DNA from: Aphanomyces cochlioides
Taxonomy: Eukaryota > Oomycota > Saprolegniomycetes > Saprolegniales > Verrucalvaceae
Reading direction: 5' to 3'
Assembly: GCA_019828595.1 (NCBI GenBank)
Contig: JAHQRK010000017.1
Location: 806,001-870,000, forward strand
DNA: 64,000 bases
Shown: one piece after another, positions 10,600 to 21,600 of the stretch
Position numbering within the stretch: position 1 is the stretch's first letter
How the letters are laid out: each line of letters opens with the position of its first letter
Translations under genes and position numbers: made by a program
Notes under the pieces: model-generated
Told to the model about the DNA's origin: nothing
The model's database searches: none
The model's input: only the letters and a program-made list of their open reading frames with translations

Positions 10600-12309
10600 C
10601 TAGACGAACCGCTGCTGCACCATCCCATGGCGCATGTCGACAACTTTACAAGCGCGATTTGCATCCCACCGCAGCTGGACTGCATCCGAGTAGATCTCGA
10701 TATTGCTTGGGTGTTCATGAAAGCCCGTGAGATTGCAATTCTGAATGCGTTCCAGTCCATGCGGCATGGTGAGACGAAACACACCAATGCTACAAGGTCT
10801 ATGAAGCATTGATCGCAGTTGGAAACCTACTTTTTCTTCGTATCTCGTGGTGCAACCACGATGGCAATCGCCTAGAAACATGTGAACATCACGATGCTCA
10901 TCTCCAGTGCAATTGTTACCTCTGAAAGCATGGCTTGGAAGCCACATTGTGTATGAATATCCACGGACGACAAGAAACACGTCTGTGATGGATGAGTCTG
11001 GAAGACTCAAAGTGAATCGCATGCATGGAAAGGCTTCGACGTACATGGATCCACCCAAGCGTAAGGAGATCTTGTTCAATGCAAAACTCAAAGAGCTCTT
11101 CTTCATGCGTCATGGTACAAGTGTCAGATGATCCCTAAAGCCAGCAACACTTGAAACAAAGAGAAAGGACCACGATCAAACTTGTTGCTTGGGGATCACA
11201 AGCGTCGTTATGGACAATTCTTGATCTTTCTACCGAGAAACACAATTTCATGAGCTCCCCAAGCAAGCTAGCATCATAAACATACTAAAGTTCCAGCCAA
11301 GATGCCGCACGTCTCAACGCCATGCGGTGGCATGCGTGTATTTGGCTCTGCCAGCTGAGTAAACTCAGCAACGAGCGACGATGGTATTGACATCATGCGA
11401 ACTTCTTCCCTGCATCATCCATTTAACATGATACACTTCGTCCATGTGGCTTACCGCATTTTCATGGCCTTGTCATGAATGCTGGAACGCCGCAATTGAA
11501 TATCAGCATTGAGCCAAGCTGGGGATGATTCATGGACGCTTGGATACGCTGGACGTGTCGGTGCAGGCGGTCGCGGTATCGGTGCTGGTGCAACTGGTGT
11601 GGGTTCGTATCCTTGGGATTTTAGTCGGATGGTACTGAAAGCTTTCTCTTTGGCTGTTCGATCAACTTTGGGTGGTGATTTTTCGCCTTTCAATGCTTGG
11701 AGTCTCATTGTTAACGAAGAGGAGACAGCGTCAGCTTTGGTCGCAACAGGCACGATTTCAACCGCATGTGGACCGTCGAGGATATGCTGGTCATCGTCGG
11801 TTTCGTCTAACAAATGCTGGCGTTCCTCAGCAAGCATACCATCCAAGATTCGATCGAGGAGTCCCAAAGCATCGCGGCATTTCTAGAATCTAACCTGAGC
11901 GCTCTCCAACTTGGAAGAGCACTCTACCGCATCCAATCGCCTCCGATCCTTTTCATACTTGATTTGGTAAAAATCTCGATGGAGAGGCATCTTCTTTTTG
12001 TAGAGCCTGCAAGATTTTTCATCAGGTCAACGACGATGCATAAACCAACGTACTCAACCAGGAGCCAGAGAAAGATGTATCTACAATCGCGTGAAGTTCT
12101 CAGTGCATGTCGGTGGCGTACGCGTGGTCGTAGTCGCGCTCGATGACATAAACTTGGCATTGGCGGTAGATTTGATACGCGCGTTGAAATGCCTTGCTCA
12201 AGCTATCTGAACTTCGAACGTCGCGTACGACACAAAGCTTGTTGAGCTCTTCACGGCGTAGTATTACACGTTCTTCCGCTTCTCTCTCGACATCGAGCCG
12301 AACGCTCAT
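10600..12309 (-). CDS. STAMBP: AMSH/STAMBP-type JAMM deubiquitinating enzyme
   Basis: Zinc isopeptidase expected to trim K63-linked ubiquitin on endosomes together with ESCRT. The N-terminus from ATG 12309 ([14 protein letters not shown]) has the helical USP8-dimerisation/MIT-like region ([16 protein letters not shown], then [13 protein letters not shown]). A proline-rich linker ([14 protein letters not shown]) follows, then the MPN+ domain: [69 protein letters not shown]. The JAMM ligands (E, HTH, SVD) are complete only after a short GT-AG intron inside the motif (about 10999-11045). The tail [15 protein letters not shown] to KVVDMR matches AMSH C-termini. At least eight introns of 40-60 bases. 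Stop at 10600-10602. It lies divergent from the next gene across a shared motif-rich promoter. Confidence 0.9.
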
Positions 12310-12354
12310 GCTTGTTCTGCTTTCAATGACAAACTAACCGAAAACCATCATTTT

Positions 12355-12535
12355 GAAATATCCGGATAAATTATCATCCGGTTAATCGTGTCCATCATCA
12401 GATGCATCATTCTGGCAAATCCGGATATATGAGTCTTTATCCGGTTAAACGGCCTTCCTCCGGATAACTTTGAGTTGATATCCGGATAATTGTTCGTTTC
12501 CATTTACCAATCCGGATATTTATTCGGATATCCGT
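12355..12535. promoter_or_regulatory. bidirectional promoter with eight CCGGAT/CCGGTT words
   Basis: The 270-base spacer between the AMSH start (12309) and the plus-strand start (12579) holds about eight copies of (A/T)TCCGG(A/T)(T/A), some as the palindromes ATATCCGGATA and CGGATATCCG, at about 12359, 12376, 12419, 12438, 12458, 12478, 12510 and 12523. The same word clusters upstream of other genes here, so a transcription-factor site is likely. Confidence 0.6.
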
Positions 12536-12578
12536 TCAAGATCCAATTTCGAACATAAAGTTTTGTTCGTAGCACACG

Positions 12579-13304
12579 ATGGAAGACCTCGCCGCGGCCG
12601 CCATGGCTTCGTCTGCGAAGTCCTGTCTGGAGGAACTCCGCGACGCCAAAGACTGCAGTTGGCTAAATGAAGCAAGCGACCAAGGCGTCCAGCAATTGAA
12701 CAACATGCTCAACGTAAATGCCCCGTTGGAGCCGATCAAAATTCTCGACGCGATGGACAAACCCGTCGCGGGTCCATACCAAAAACATTTGATCCAACTC
12801 CAAGTTAACGTGGCACCAAAATCAAACTGTTCGATTGGCATGTGCGACTTTAATCTCCACGAAAGTGCCACCTACCAACTCTTACTCGCTCTACCATCAA
12901 CCGGCACGAAGAATTGGACTCTCATCGACAGCTTGCAAGTCGACGGTATTCCCTTCATAGACGTTCTTTATATCTGACGCTCTGAAATAGGTAGTAATAT
13001 CCCAGTGCGCGATGAAATTGGCGCGCCAGAGGCTGCCTCGTCGCACTCGGTAGCGCTCAAGTTCCTCCCACCGTATGCTGTGGAATTCCTGGTGGTCGCT
13101 GCATGCATTTTCGGTCTTACTGTGCTTCTTGTGCACACAGTTCGTGCCCGACGTGTGGGATATGCGACCTTGGGTGGTCGGCCACATGCACAAGTGCACA
13201 AGCAAGTACGGCGTATTGATCTAAAGCGGGCGAATCCAGTACCGCGCGACGAAGAGAAGGTGCTTCGCCACTCTCATGAAAAGAACGAACGATTTGCCGT
13301 GTGA
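12579..13304 (+). CDS. single-pass membrane protein with a possible cystatin-like lumenal domain
   Basis: Two exons (12579-12945 and 12991-13304, intron GTATTC...AATAG) give 226 residues. Residues ~20-120 hold two or three cysteines and a pattern (KPVAGPYQKHLIQLQV, then SNCSIGMCDF) that loosely recalls the cystatin fold; this is not certain. Residues ~158-178 (AVEFLVVAACIFGLTVLLV) form one transmembrane helix followed by a basic cytosolic tail (RARRVGYATL, KQVRRIDLKRANP). No N-terminal signal peptide is evident. Its stop lies 20 bases from the stop of the convergent VTI1 gene. It shares a promoter region with AMSH. Confidence 0.65.
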
Positions 13305-13324
13305 GGGAATTAATAAATTTCATG

Positions 13325-14148
13325 TTACTTGCCAAAGATGGTCGAGAATAGGACGATCAAGATTGCAAGAATCATGAAGCCCATAACACCGTAGAGAATG
13401 AGCTTCTGGCGTTTGTCCCTCGCGCTCATGCGGCCAAGGATTCGACCTCCCGACCGCGCCATATCGTTGACTCCTTTGACCTAGTATCAATGTCAGCAAG
13501 GGTGCAATCCGTCGCGTGCAGTACTTTGTTGTGTGTCGCATCGAGCTTTTCTCGATTGCGGCTCAATTCTTCTTGGATACCAATGGCGACATCTTCAGTC
13601 TCAAGTACAGTTTGATGGGCAGCTTTGATGCGATCGCCGGTTTGTTGAAGCCTAAAGAATGAAATATGAGATCTGGGCGTCGCAAAGGAAACATACTTTT
13701 GTGTAGCGTTTGCCATGCGGCTTCGTGCTTCAGCATTCCCAAACAATCCTTGTTTTTCTTCTCGTTCATTGATCGTCTTGAGATCATCGGAAAGCGATTT
13801 CAAACTCTTCTTGTACTGGTCGACTTTTTTCGACAATTCTCGTTTCGTCGCTGCGTCCAAACTGCGCACTTCCAAGTCCATTTGTTGAATCTACATCACC
13901 AAGATCATTGTCAACTTCAAGTCTGCGCGTTATCTTTACCAATTGAGATGCTTGCGTGAGCAAATCACTCGTATGTGTGATCGCCGTCCGCTTTTTGTCT
14001 ATCGGGCGGCATCAATACGAATCACACCAACAACGACATCCACGCACCTGGTTCATCTTCGTACGTCGCGATTTCGCTGATTTTGGTAGAGATGGACTGC
14101 GTCATACTCTTATATTCTTCATCGTAGCTGTCAAAGATCGTCGTCATG
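13325..14148 (-). CDS. VTI1: VTI1-type Qb-SNARE
   Basis: Tail-anchored SNARE for Golgi-endosome-vacuole fusion. ATG 14148 opens MTTIFDSYDEEYKSM, then a Habc-like N-terminus (IQQMDLEVRSLDAATKRE, KKVDQYKKSLKSL). The SNARE helix runs LQQTGDRIKAAHQTVLETED, IGIQEELSRNREKLDATHNK, and the C-terminal anchor is LILYGVMGFMILAILIVLFS ending TIFGK. Five exons; four introns of 44-50 bases (about 14002-14050, 13892-13940, 13652-13696, 13482-13525), all GT-AG. The MDLEVRSL block and central helix are highly typical of VTI1. Product about 215 residues, as in the family. Confidence 0.9.
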
Positions 14149-14720
14149 CTACGACCTGCTGTAGAATCGACGAGCGGTGCTATTTTGTCGTGCGGCCACC
14201 TCGTTCTCGGAGAGATGGGAAAACGCTCGAAATCTCAACGTCATTGGAATCAACCAATCACAGACGCCCAACAATGCAGATCGGAGAATTTATTTTATTA
14301 CATACAAAACCCTTGGTATATTTAGTTTCGTACATTAAAAATTCAGTTTACCGAATATTTATCCTTCAACATAACACATACAAATTTCAAGATTAAAGTT
14401 TGAAAGTAATTAAAATAATCCATCGTCCACCATTTTGCCAATCTTATGAACAATCATTTTTTCAATTTTTTTCAATTTTTTGCTGAATTTCGTCAGCGTG
14501 CTTGGAAAACATTGTTATGTTGTTGTGCTTTGTACTAGCAATACTTTCGAGTACGTTCTGGTGGCGATAGAACAATATCTGAGTGCATAACCGTCCAACG
14601 CATTTACCGTTTGTGCAGATCAGAATAAACCAACCTAATTGGCTATAAATAAAATATTTAAACCAATTAAATCTAATCCATTACATGAATCTAGAATATT
14701 TTAAGCCAATCAAATTGCTT
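14149..14720. other. AT-rich spacer
   Basis: No gene supported. CCAAT-type words (AACCAATCA about 14252, ATTGGCTAT about 14638, GCCAATCAAA about 14704) suggest promoter sequence. A TTTTTTTCAATTTTTT direct repeat lies near 14458-14480. Confidence 0.4.
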
Positions 14721-15120
14721 AAGTCACTTTACAAGATTCTTTCCAGTGTGATCGACATCCTGGGAGCCATTTCGACGGCCGCGACGGCCGAGATCCCTGC
14801 TCTTCAATCCTCTCGCGGAATTTCTAGCCATTTCACGCTTTGACATGATATACTTGCTGTAAAGAAGCCAATTGCGTACTCTTTGCGTCGCGGCCACGGT
14901 CGCCACGCTCCTGATATCTGAGCAGCTCGACGATCTGAACGCAAGCGAGCACGCGGATACCCTGGGTCTCTCCCGTGTGCTTTATTGCAGCATAACGACT
15001 TGGATCAAGCCTTTTCTTACTTTGTTGTCATTGACGTTCTCCTTCCTTGCGTTTGCGTCTAGTTCAATTGACAGGCGTCAATGGCTTCCTTCGAGACGAG
15101 GATGTCGTTGCAAAAATTTA
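14721..15120 (-). CDS. small basic protein, unassigned
   Basis: Minus-strand open stretches: one reads KRLDPSRYAAIKHTGETQG, then IRVLACVQIVELLRYQERG and DAKSTQLASLQQ, followed by a GTATAT donor-like site and an exon KFRERIEEQGSRP. An upstream stretch NDILVSKEAIDACQLN may be the preceding exon. The peptide composition looks coding, but I could not fix a start or the intron phases, and an overlapping frame (14724-14906) gives another basic peptide. Confidence 0.35.
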
Positions 15121-15289
15121 CTACTATTTTATTACGTCCACGTTAATGTTCGACCTACACTTTTGAATAGTGAAATCAAGTTACGTTCAAATTCTTGACA
15201 TATCCTTGTCTCAAAAATATAATTCAAAATTTTCGATTTCCAGAAACGCACTCGATGGAAGGAGACACATTTGCGACCATCATATCTCG

Positions 15290-16579
15290 ATGGAAGACGA
15301 ATTGATGGATCTCGCGGCTAATGAAAACTGCTATCTTGCTCGACAATCCTCAGCTTCTATGGGAAGAGTCCGGGCCATGACGGTTCCCCTGCGACGACAG
15401 CATGGATTTCGATCGTTCCAAATGTTGCGCCGGGAACACGACAAGCAAGAATTCGCAAAGCTTGACTCCAACAATGGCATCCGCACAGCACGTATTGACC
15501 AAGTGGTTGCAAGTGCTCGAAAGCGCCGTGTTGGCTCATCTTCACCACAAAAGCTCAAGCAGAGTGTCTTCGCAGCGCTGTTTGTAGATTTACCCTCTGT
15601 CGAGAAACAAGCGCTGGCACAACTGGTTGATGCAGATTTTGTCCAGACCATGAAAGCACGACTTGCCTGCCGCGAAACACATCCCGAGGATCGTATTACA
15701 GCGCATTTCAGCAACATTTTCCACGCCACTCCAACAGCGACACCACTAGTCCGACCGATCAAGCATTCGCTCGGCAATGTCTTGATGGAGTTTGCTCGGG
15801 TATTCCATGCGCTTTACACGGACTTTGTCGACTCAAATCAAAAAGAAGACATTGTTGATCGTGCTGCCGCCGACGTGCGTGAATTCAGCGAGTTGATGGT
15901 GCAAGTTGTCAAATTCAAATATCCGTTTCTCCCATCGGACTTCATCTACTTAGTCGAGAAGGCCGTGGAAGACGCGCTATTTGTCCACCTTCAACCAACG
16001 CTTCATGGCTTATTTATGGCTCAACATCGTGGCGAGGATGCTGAGCTGGCATCTCAAACGACATCCCTTCGACAGCGCGCAGATATTATGGACTTGCTGG
16101 AAATGGAGCCACTGTTTCGACTAAATGGCTCATCGAGCACACTGCTGTCAACGTCCATAAAGTCACAGTTGACTTTGGCTCGTTATGCTCGAGCGACCGC
16201 TCTGATGAATGATTTGCCAGCACGACGATCGCCCTCTCAAAAGATTGAATGCATCGCACAAGTCTGCCATTGCATCGACGACAGTATCAAGGCATTCTAC
16301 GCTACACAGCCGAATCCACCACCCATGGAAAAACTTCACATGTACAAATGTCTGCATGGCATTTCACTTTGCTAATTTCTCTCTCGTAGAACCGCCGATG
16401 CGTTGGTGCCAGTTCTGGCTTATGTTGTCGTCATGGCCGGGCCGATTGCATGTCAACATCTTGCCTCACACATTGCTCTCATGGATGCGTTTCTTCCTCA
16501 TCGATTGAGCGCAGGCCATGGCGCTTTCTCACTGACCATGTTGCATGGTGCTATTACCCATCTCCAATCTGTACTGTAG
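15290..16579 (+). CDS. VPS9-domain protein (Rab5-family GEF candidate)
   Basis: Two exons (15290-16341 and 16390-16579, GTACAA...CGTAG intron) give 413 residues. The C-terminal ~250 residues match the VPS9 exchange domain: helical PLVRPIKHSLGNVLMEFAR, KKIECIAQ-like SPSQKIECIAQVCHCID, then TADALVPVLAYVVVMAGP and GAFSLTMLHGAITHLQSVL at the end. Such domains load GTP on Rab5-like GTPases at early endosomes. ATG 15290 (MEDELMDLAANEN) is chosen; an upstream GTG-started extension is AT-rich and unlikely. The N-terminal ~120 residues are basic and unstructured. An alternative donor at the stop (TCT|GTACTG) could extend the protein downstream. Confidence 0.8.
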
Positions 16580-16977
16580 AATCTAACCCTTGAACGCTAT
16601 AAACGAGCAAGTCCATGCAACGTGATCGCGTTTTCCTCAACTTTTCCCGGCCCAAGCAAACCAAACTCTTCAGGGATGTCCCTTGATGGACGTGTTTGCG
16701 TATCAGCGCAAAGAAATGTGTCCAGTTTTTGACCTTCTCTGTGTTCTGCATTCATCTTCCATGGATTTGAATAAAACCGTTGGAAGCGTTGAAACGATCC
16801 AGTTGGAGGTGTTGGAAAAATCCATCGTTGTCAGCGTTTATTGATGGAGAGTTTACATATCATTCACGTTGGTCTGCCTCTGTCGCCGACAAAAGACTCT
16901 ATTGACCTCATCTACTTTGTCGTCGCCGCCATTGTGCTTCTGGAGCTTAGCCAAAGCTGATGGAGCTCTGTTTACAG
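16580..16977 (+). other. possible extra 3' exons or separate small gene
   Basis: Open coding-like stretches follow the VPS9 stop: PLMDVFAYQRKEMCPVFDL, then LHSSSMDLNKTVGSVETIQL and, in another frame, a hydrophobic VGLPLSPTKDSIDLIYFVV segment. They might be alternative C-terminal exons of the VPS9 gene or a degraded neighbour. No splice model I tried was fully convincing. Confidence 0.3.
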
Positions 16978-17906
16978 GCGATATTGTGGTTATTACTTTT
17001 GCTTGTCATCATTTTGATATATCATTTCTTACAATGTATTATATTATACAGTGTATCAAGAATAGAAGTTACGATTTTATCCAAGTATTAAAAGATGTTA
17101 TCTCAATTTACTCTGAATTCTGATAAATTAGTCACTATTATGTTATTGTGCTTTTGATACAAAATTGTGAGGATTTGGAATCAATTCCGAATCGAACGGG
17201 CTTCTCTGATTGGCTAGAATTAAAAATTAAAATTAGTCAGCCAATCAGAATCGATCAGCCACCTGACTCACGCAAAACACACACTGACACACACCACTTC
17301 AGTATTATGAAATCGATTTGAAAATGAATTCGCATTTGGTCAAAACCACGAAAATGACAATATACATGTAAGAACATATTGTTGATTTGATACGAATTTC
17401 CAGACCCCGTTCAATCGAATCACGCCAGCGGATCGATTCACCAATGGACGCCATTGGCTAATAAATATTTTGGGCGATTGTGATTGGCTGAATAAAATTT
17501 TAAAGAAAGGACAGTTCCCATGAGAGAAAGTACTGTTCTAATTTTCATTCATCCAATGTATTGGCGCGATTGGAGATTGATACAAAAAACGAATCCAAAT
17601 TTGGAAATTTCTAGCGAATCCACTATATCATTCTGTGTCTGCTTATGGATCGCGACTTCGTTAAATCCGAGCATTCGTCCATGGAATGCTGTCCTATGCG
17701 TATAGAGACCGTCAACTGGATGAATTTATTGATGGAGAAATGAGGAGATTTCATCATGTCCTCTCTAGCAGTGCCATGAAGAGTGAGACCGACCATGGTT
17801 CTTATTGCAGTTTAAAAGAAAAACCGTTTCACGCTAAAGAAATGGCAGTTTCACCTCAGTTGGAGTTTCACGAACTTCCTCATTTCGACATCGTCGTCCA
17901 GTGTTG
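16978..17906. other. AT-rich spacer with CCAAT inverted repeat
   Basis: No gene supported. At about 17203-17255 the words TCTGATTGGCT and AGCCAATCAGA form an 11-base inverted pair around an AT-rich loop, and further ATTGGCT words lie at about 17453 and 17483. A 73-codon frame at 17686-17904 (MLSYAYRDRQLDEF...) is unrecognised and out of frame with the next gene. Confidence 0.45.
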
Positions 17907-18677
17907 ATGCGCCGAACGGATCCACGACAAGCTTGGTTTGCGCGCTTGCGAGAGACTCTTGAGGAGTCACTCAAGCATGTCACGCTGTCCGTCCATCCAT
18001 CGCGAGCGACCATGCGGGGAAGCAGCTCCTACACGGTGTATCATTACACTATCACCAAGCCAGGATTGCGATGGGGTGTCGATCGCCGATATTCAGAGTG
18101 CCACCGCGTGCGCCAGCAATTACTACGATGTTTCCGCAGAGCAAACCTAACACTCGCTGGGTTCTTGGCACCGATCGCCGACGTCGATTTCCCAAAAAAG
18201 CGATTCAGTGAAGATACGAAATGCATCGTGAGCGAACGTAAGCTCAAACTCAAGCTGTTCCTCCGAGCGTGCTTGGAAGTCCGCGCGACGTTGATCGCCT
18301 ACGTCACAGTCTATCTCACACAACAACTACACCCTGCACATCAACATGATCGAATGAATCGACTCGAGGAAATCATCAACCAAATTGACAGCTTCCTGGA
18401 TATGCCACCTCAATTGCGAGACGATGAGCGCCGACTCGCAAATGGCATGCTCGCACTTCTTAAACAACACAAGTCTACAGTGTTTCAGTCATCGATAAGC
18501 CGCATTTCCTGTCTCGAAGACTGCGCCATTTGCCTCTGTGAGTTTGATCCTACGGACGAAAGTGACATGGTCATCACGCTACCATGCTCGCATGTCTTTC
18601 ATGGCGAGTGCTTGTTTCCGTGGCTCGTGCGCGATCACTCGTGTCCGCTCTGTCGTACAAGCGCTGTATCGTGTTAA
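17907..18677 (+). CDS. PX-like domain plus RING-H2 finger protein (E3 ligase candidate)
   Basis: Single exon, 256 residues from ATG 17907 (MRRTDPRQAWFARL). Residues ~30-130 look like a PX phosphoinositide-binding domain (SSYTVYHYTITKPG, RRYSECHRVRQQLL, then FPKKRF). The C-terminal 50 residues are a complete RING-H2: CAICLCEF, LPCSHVFHGECLFPWL, CPLC (C3H2C3 spacing), ending TSAVSC. The combination suggests an E3 ubiquitin ligase recruited to endosomal membrane. RING identification is firm; the PX call is moderate. The stop lies 20 bases from the end of the convergent DNA-PKcs-like gene. Confidence 0.8.
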   Translation: MRRTDPRQAWFARLRETLEESLKHVTLSVHPSRATMRGSSSYTVYHYTITKPGLRWGVDRRYSECHRVRQQLLRCFRRANLTLAGFLAPIADVDFPKKRFSEDTKCIVSERKLKLKLFLRACLEVRATLIAYVTVYLTQQLHPAHQHDRMNRLEEIINQIDSFLDMPPQLRDDERRLANGMLALLKQHKSTVFQSSISRISCLEDCAICLCEFDPTDESDMVITLPCSHVFHGECLFPWLVRDHSCPLCRTSAVSC

Positions 18678-18697
18678 TGAATTACATAGTCTCACGC

Positions 18698-21600
18698 TTA
18701 TGCCCATGGACTCCATCCATGAAACATACGACCTAGAACATTCGCGTCTGTCGCAATATCGATTAGTGCCTTGGCTTGGTCAAGGGGAGACAGGAAGCCA
18801 TGCTTCGGAACACCCGATGGGACTGGAATAATCTGGTCAAAGTGCGAGTAAACGCTGGCGATATGGGGATTGAGCTGTAATTCTTCTCTCAGAATGTGAA
18901 CGACATGCTCGCCTCGCAGCTTGCGCTGCGCCAATTGCATTTTCAATTCAGGAAGCCACGATGACGATGCATTTTCGTCCTTTTGGTCTTCATCGCGTCG
19001 AGATTTCTTCTTGACAGTGACTTGCCACTCAAGCAAAGGTTCGTTCAAAAAGACGCTCATGACACTCTCGATTCGCTGATGCTGGCCGCGCAAAGCTTCC
19101 AGCACTGCAGCCAGGTCTTGCTGGAATAAAAGTTTCGCATTGTGTGGCTGCAGCACGCCTTGCAACTGACGCGTAAATCGAAAAGGAACAAGCTCCGGCA
19201 CCGGCAACATACTTGCTCCAGACCCAAAGCTAATTCCAAAATCAATGCCAACCACTGTGCCTGTGATGTAATCGAGCAAAAAATTGTCCAAATGGCGATC
19301 CCCAATACCCAAAATGTAGGAACATCCATTAAAAGCAGCGAGAGATGTCGAAAAAGTCTCGCGCAATTGAAAGAATGCAGCGGGAGTTTGTGCCATATTA
19401 ACCAAGTGGCGACGAATTAAATCCATGGGAACCATTTCCTGTGCTTGGGAATACACCAAGGTTACTGCACTCGACGAAGCCGTGGCAATTTTTTGGCCAT
19501 ACGTTTTCCCACGCTGTTTGGACCAGAAATTTTCATAGAGTTGACCCGGCGGACTTTGAAGCAAATTTGACTTTTTCGTGGTGGACATTTCTTGCTCCAC
19601 AATGGATTTCAAAGTTGTTGTATTTTCGAGCCATTCGACAAGCCCAATTTTCGTTGTCATTGGAATTACCTACAGAAAAGTGAATTTCATTTTTCAAATA
19701 TTCAAAGAGATGTACGTTGTATGTTCTAGTGTTCAAATGTCGACGAGAACATTGGTTGCTTTGTTGCAAAATGGAGTTCATGACCCCAAAGAGTTGCTCA
19801 ATGCGTTGATCGAGGCGCAAATCTTCGCCTCCCTACCATGGAGTGATACAACATCATTGGAAAATCGAACAGAATACCTTGACCAAGAACAAATATGTTT
19901 TTTCGTCACTGGCGTACAACTTTAGACGCTTTGGCAATTGTTTCGACGGAAGAACCATTAATTGAGGATCGCAACTTAAAATATACGTATGCGTCGAAGG
20001 ATCGGGCTTCGCCCAACCTACTTGTTGTTAAATTACAATAAATATAAAGAACGTCACGTTTAATGTATTGCCCCGGGAGCTCAATGCGAGTCTTCACAGG
20101 GTCTAATTGCATCAACCAGTCTGAAAAATCAGATAATTTTGCTTTCCACTGTCTATCAATGCCGTATTTTCCGGGCACAACTTGAAAACTCTGGCTGAGC
20201 CATCCTTTTGCAGTCTGGAGAGTTAATTTGTTTGCAAGTTCTCCATGTTTTCCCAGCATAGACTCAATTTGCTTTCGATTTTTCGTGATCCATTGCCGAT
20301 TGTAAACGCCGATTTGGTTTCCTAAAATCTTTGAACTTTCATCAAGCACATGAGATATTGTTGCAGCAATAATTTTTGACGCCTCTTTAGCTGGTTTGGA
20401 CTCGACAACATCAGACAAATAGCGCAAGGCTTCTTTGAGTCGAATTTCAGGATGGTGCAATCTATCATCATTGGGAATATCATCAGGAAACAAATCTTTG
20501 ACATTACCCATGCAGAGCAGCAACAAATTGATCTAAGTGCACATCCCGTAGAGCGGCCGACAAGCGATGGAAGCGTGGATTCGTTTCAATGTCTATAATC
20601 GACTCTTGCGACAGACGAAAATCATAATACAATGCTCGAGGATATTCAGTAGCCATCTACCACAAATGAGGATAAATCACAACAATTCATAGTACCATCT
20701 CCAAGAGTGTCAGAATAAAATCGTTGAACGGCGACGGCTTCTCACTCATCAAAGCCATCACTTGAGCGGACCAATGCAAACATGTCCACAAAGGTATTTG
20801 CTTCAATTTTTCATGTGCCATGTTGATCAATGTTGGATGCTCACGAAGTAATCCAAGGACTCTGGGAAAGTACGCTGAACAACCCTTATCGGCCATAGAC
20901 ATTCCCCATAAGACAGTAGTTACAAATTGGTTGACGAGGTCTGTGGATGAAGGTGTTCGCTCGATGATTTTGTCCAAATACTCGATATAAGTCAGATGCA
21001 TTGTCGTCACGTTGGTGGCTTTGGATGTCTGGTATTGGAAGATTTCCAAAGCTGCAGCGCTTAATTTCACACTAGTGGAAGGATCCCCGTACTCTCTTTG
21101 AAAATCCGACGATTCCATCAGTCCACGAGCTTGCCATCCACAAATTTCAGCTTGCGCATCTGGTGACATGGTTGAAATGAGTTCCAAGACTTCGTCGTTT
21201 TCAAATAAGCGAGTCAGAGCTGCATAATAATTCGTCACTTGGGAAATGACACGTGCTCTATCATTTCCGTGCAAGCCACTGGCTGCTTGGAGTTTCTGGC
21301 TTGCCAGCTTTGACACTTGACTTGCGTACACTTTGACCATGTGTACACTGAGCTTAGGCAAGCTGTTTTCATCACAGAGAGTGCGATATTCTGTTAGGAG
21401 TCTTCCTGCTAACGCCAGGACATTTGATTCTACAGCAGCCTCTGCGTAAGATAGCATTGCCTAGAAAATGTTAGAAATTGTCATTGAAACGAATCAATAC
21501 ATGCACTCGAGCTGCCATGACATCCCTTATAATCGAGTCATCACCATTCGCTTGTCCTTGACTATGAGCCGTTAATACATCATAACCGAGATTGCGAATC

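Noticed and set aside
12579..12945. Firm cystatin call
   Set aside because: Only a loose strand pattern; no QxVxG loop and no signal peptide, so it is kept as a possibility only.
14724..14906. Basic 60-residue frame resembling a SERF-like protein
   Set aside because: The similarity is only a short basic run, and another frame in the same place gives a longer coding-like peptide.
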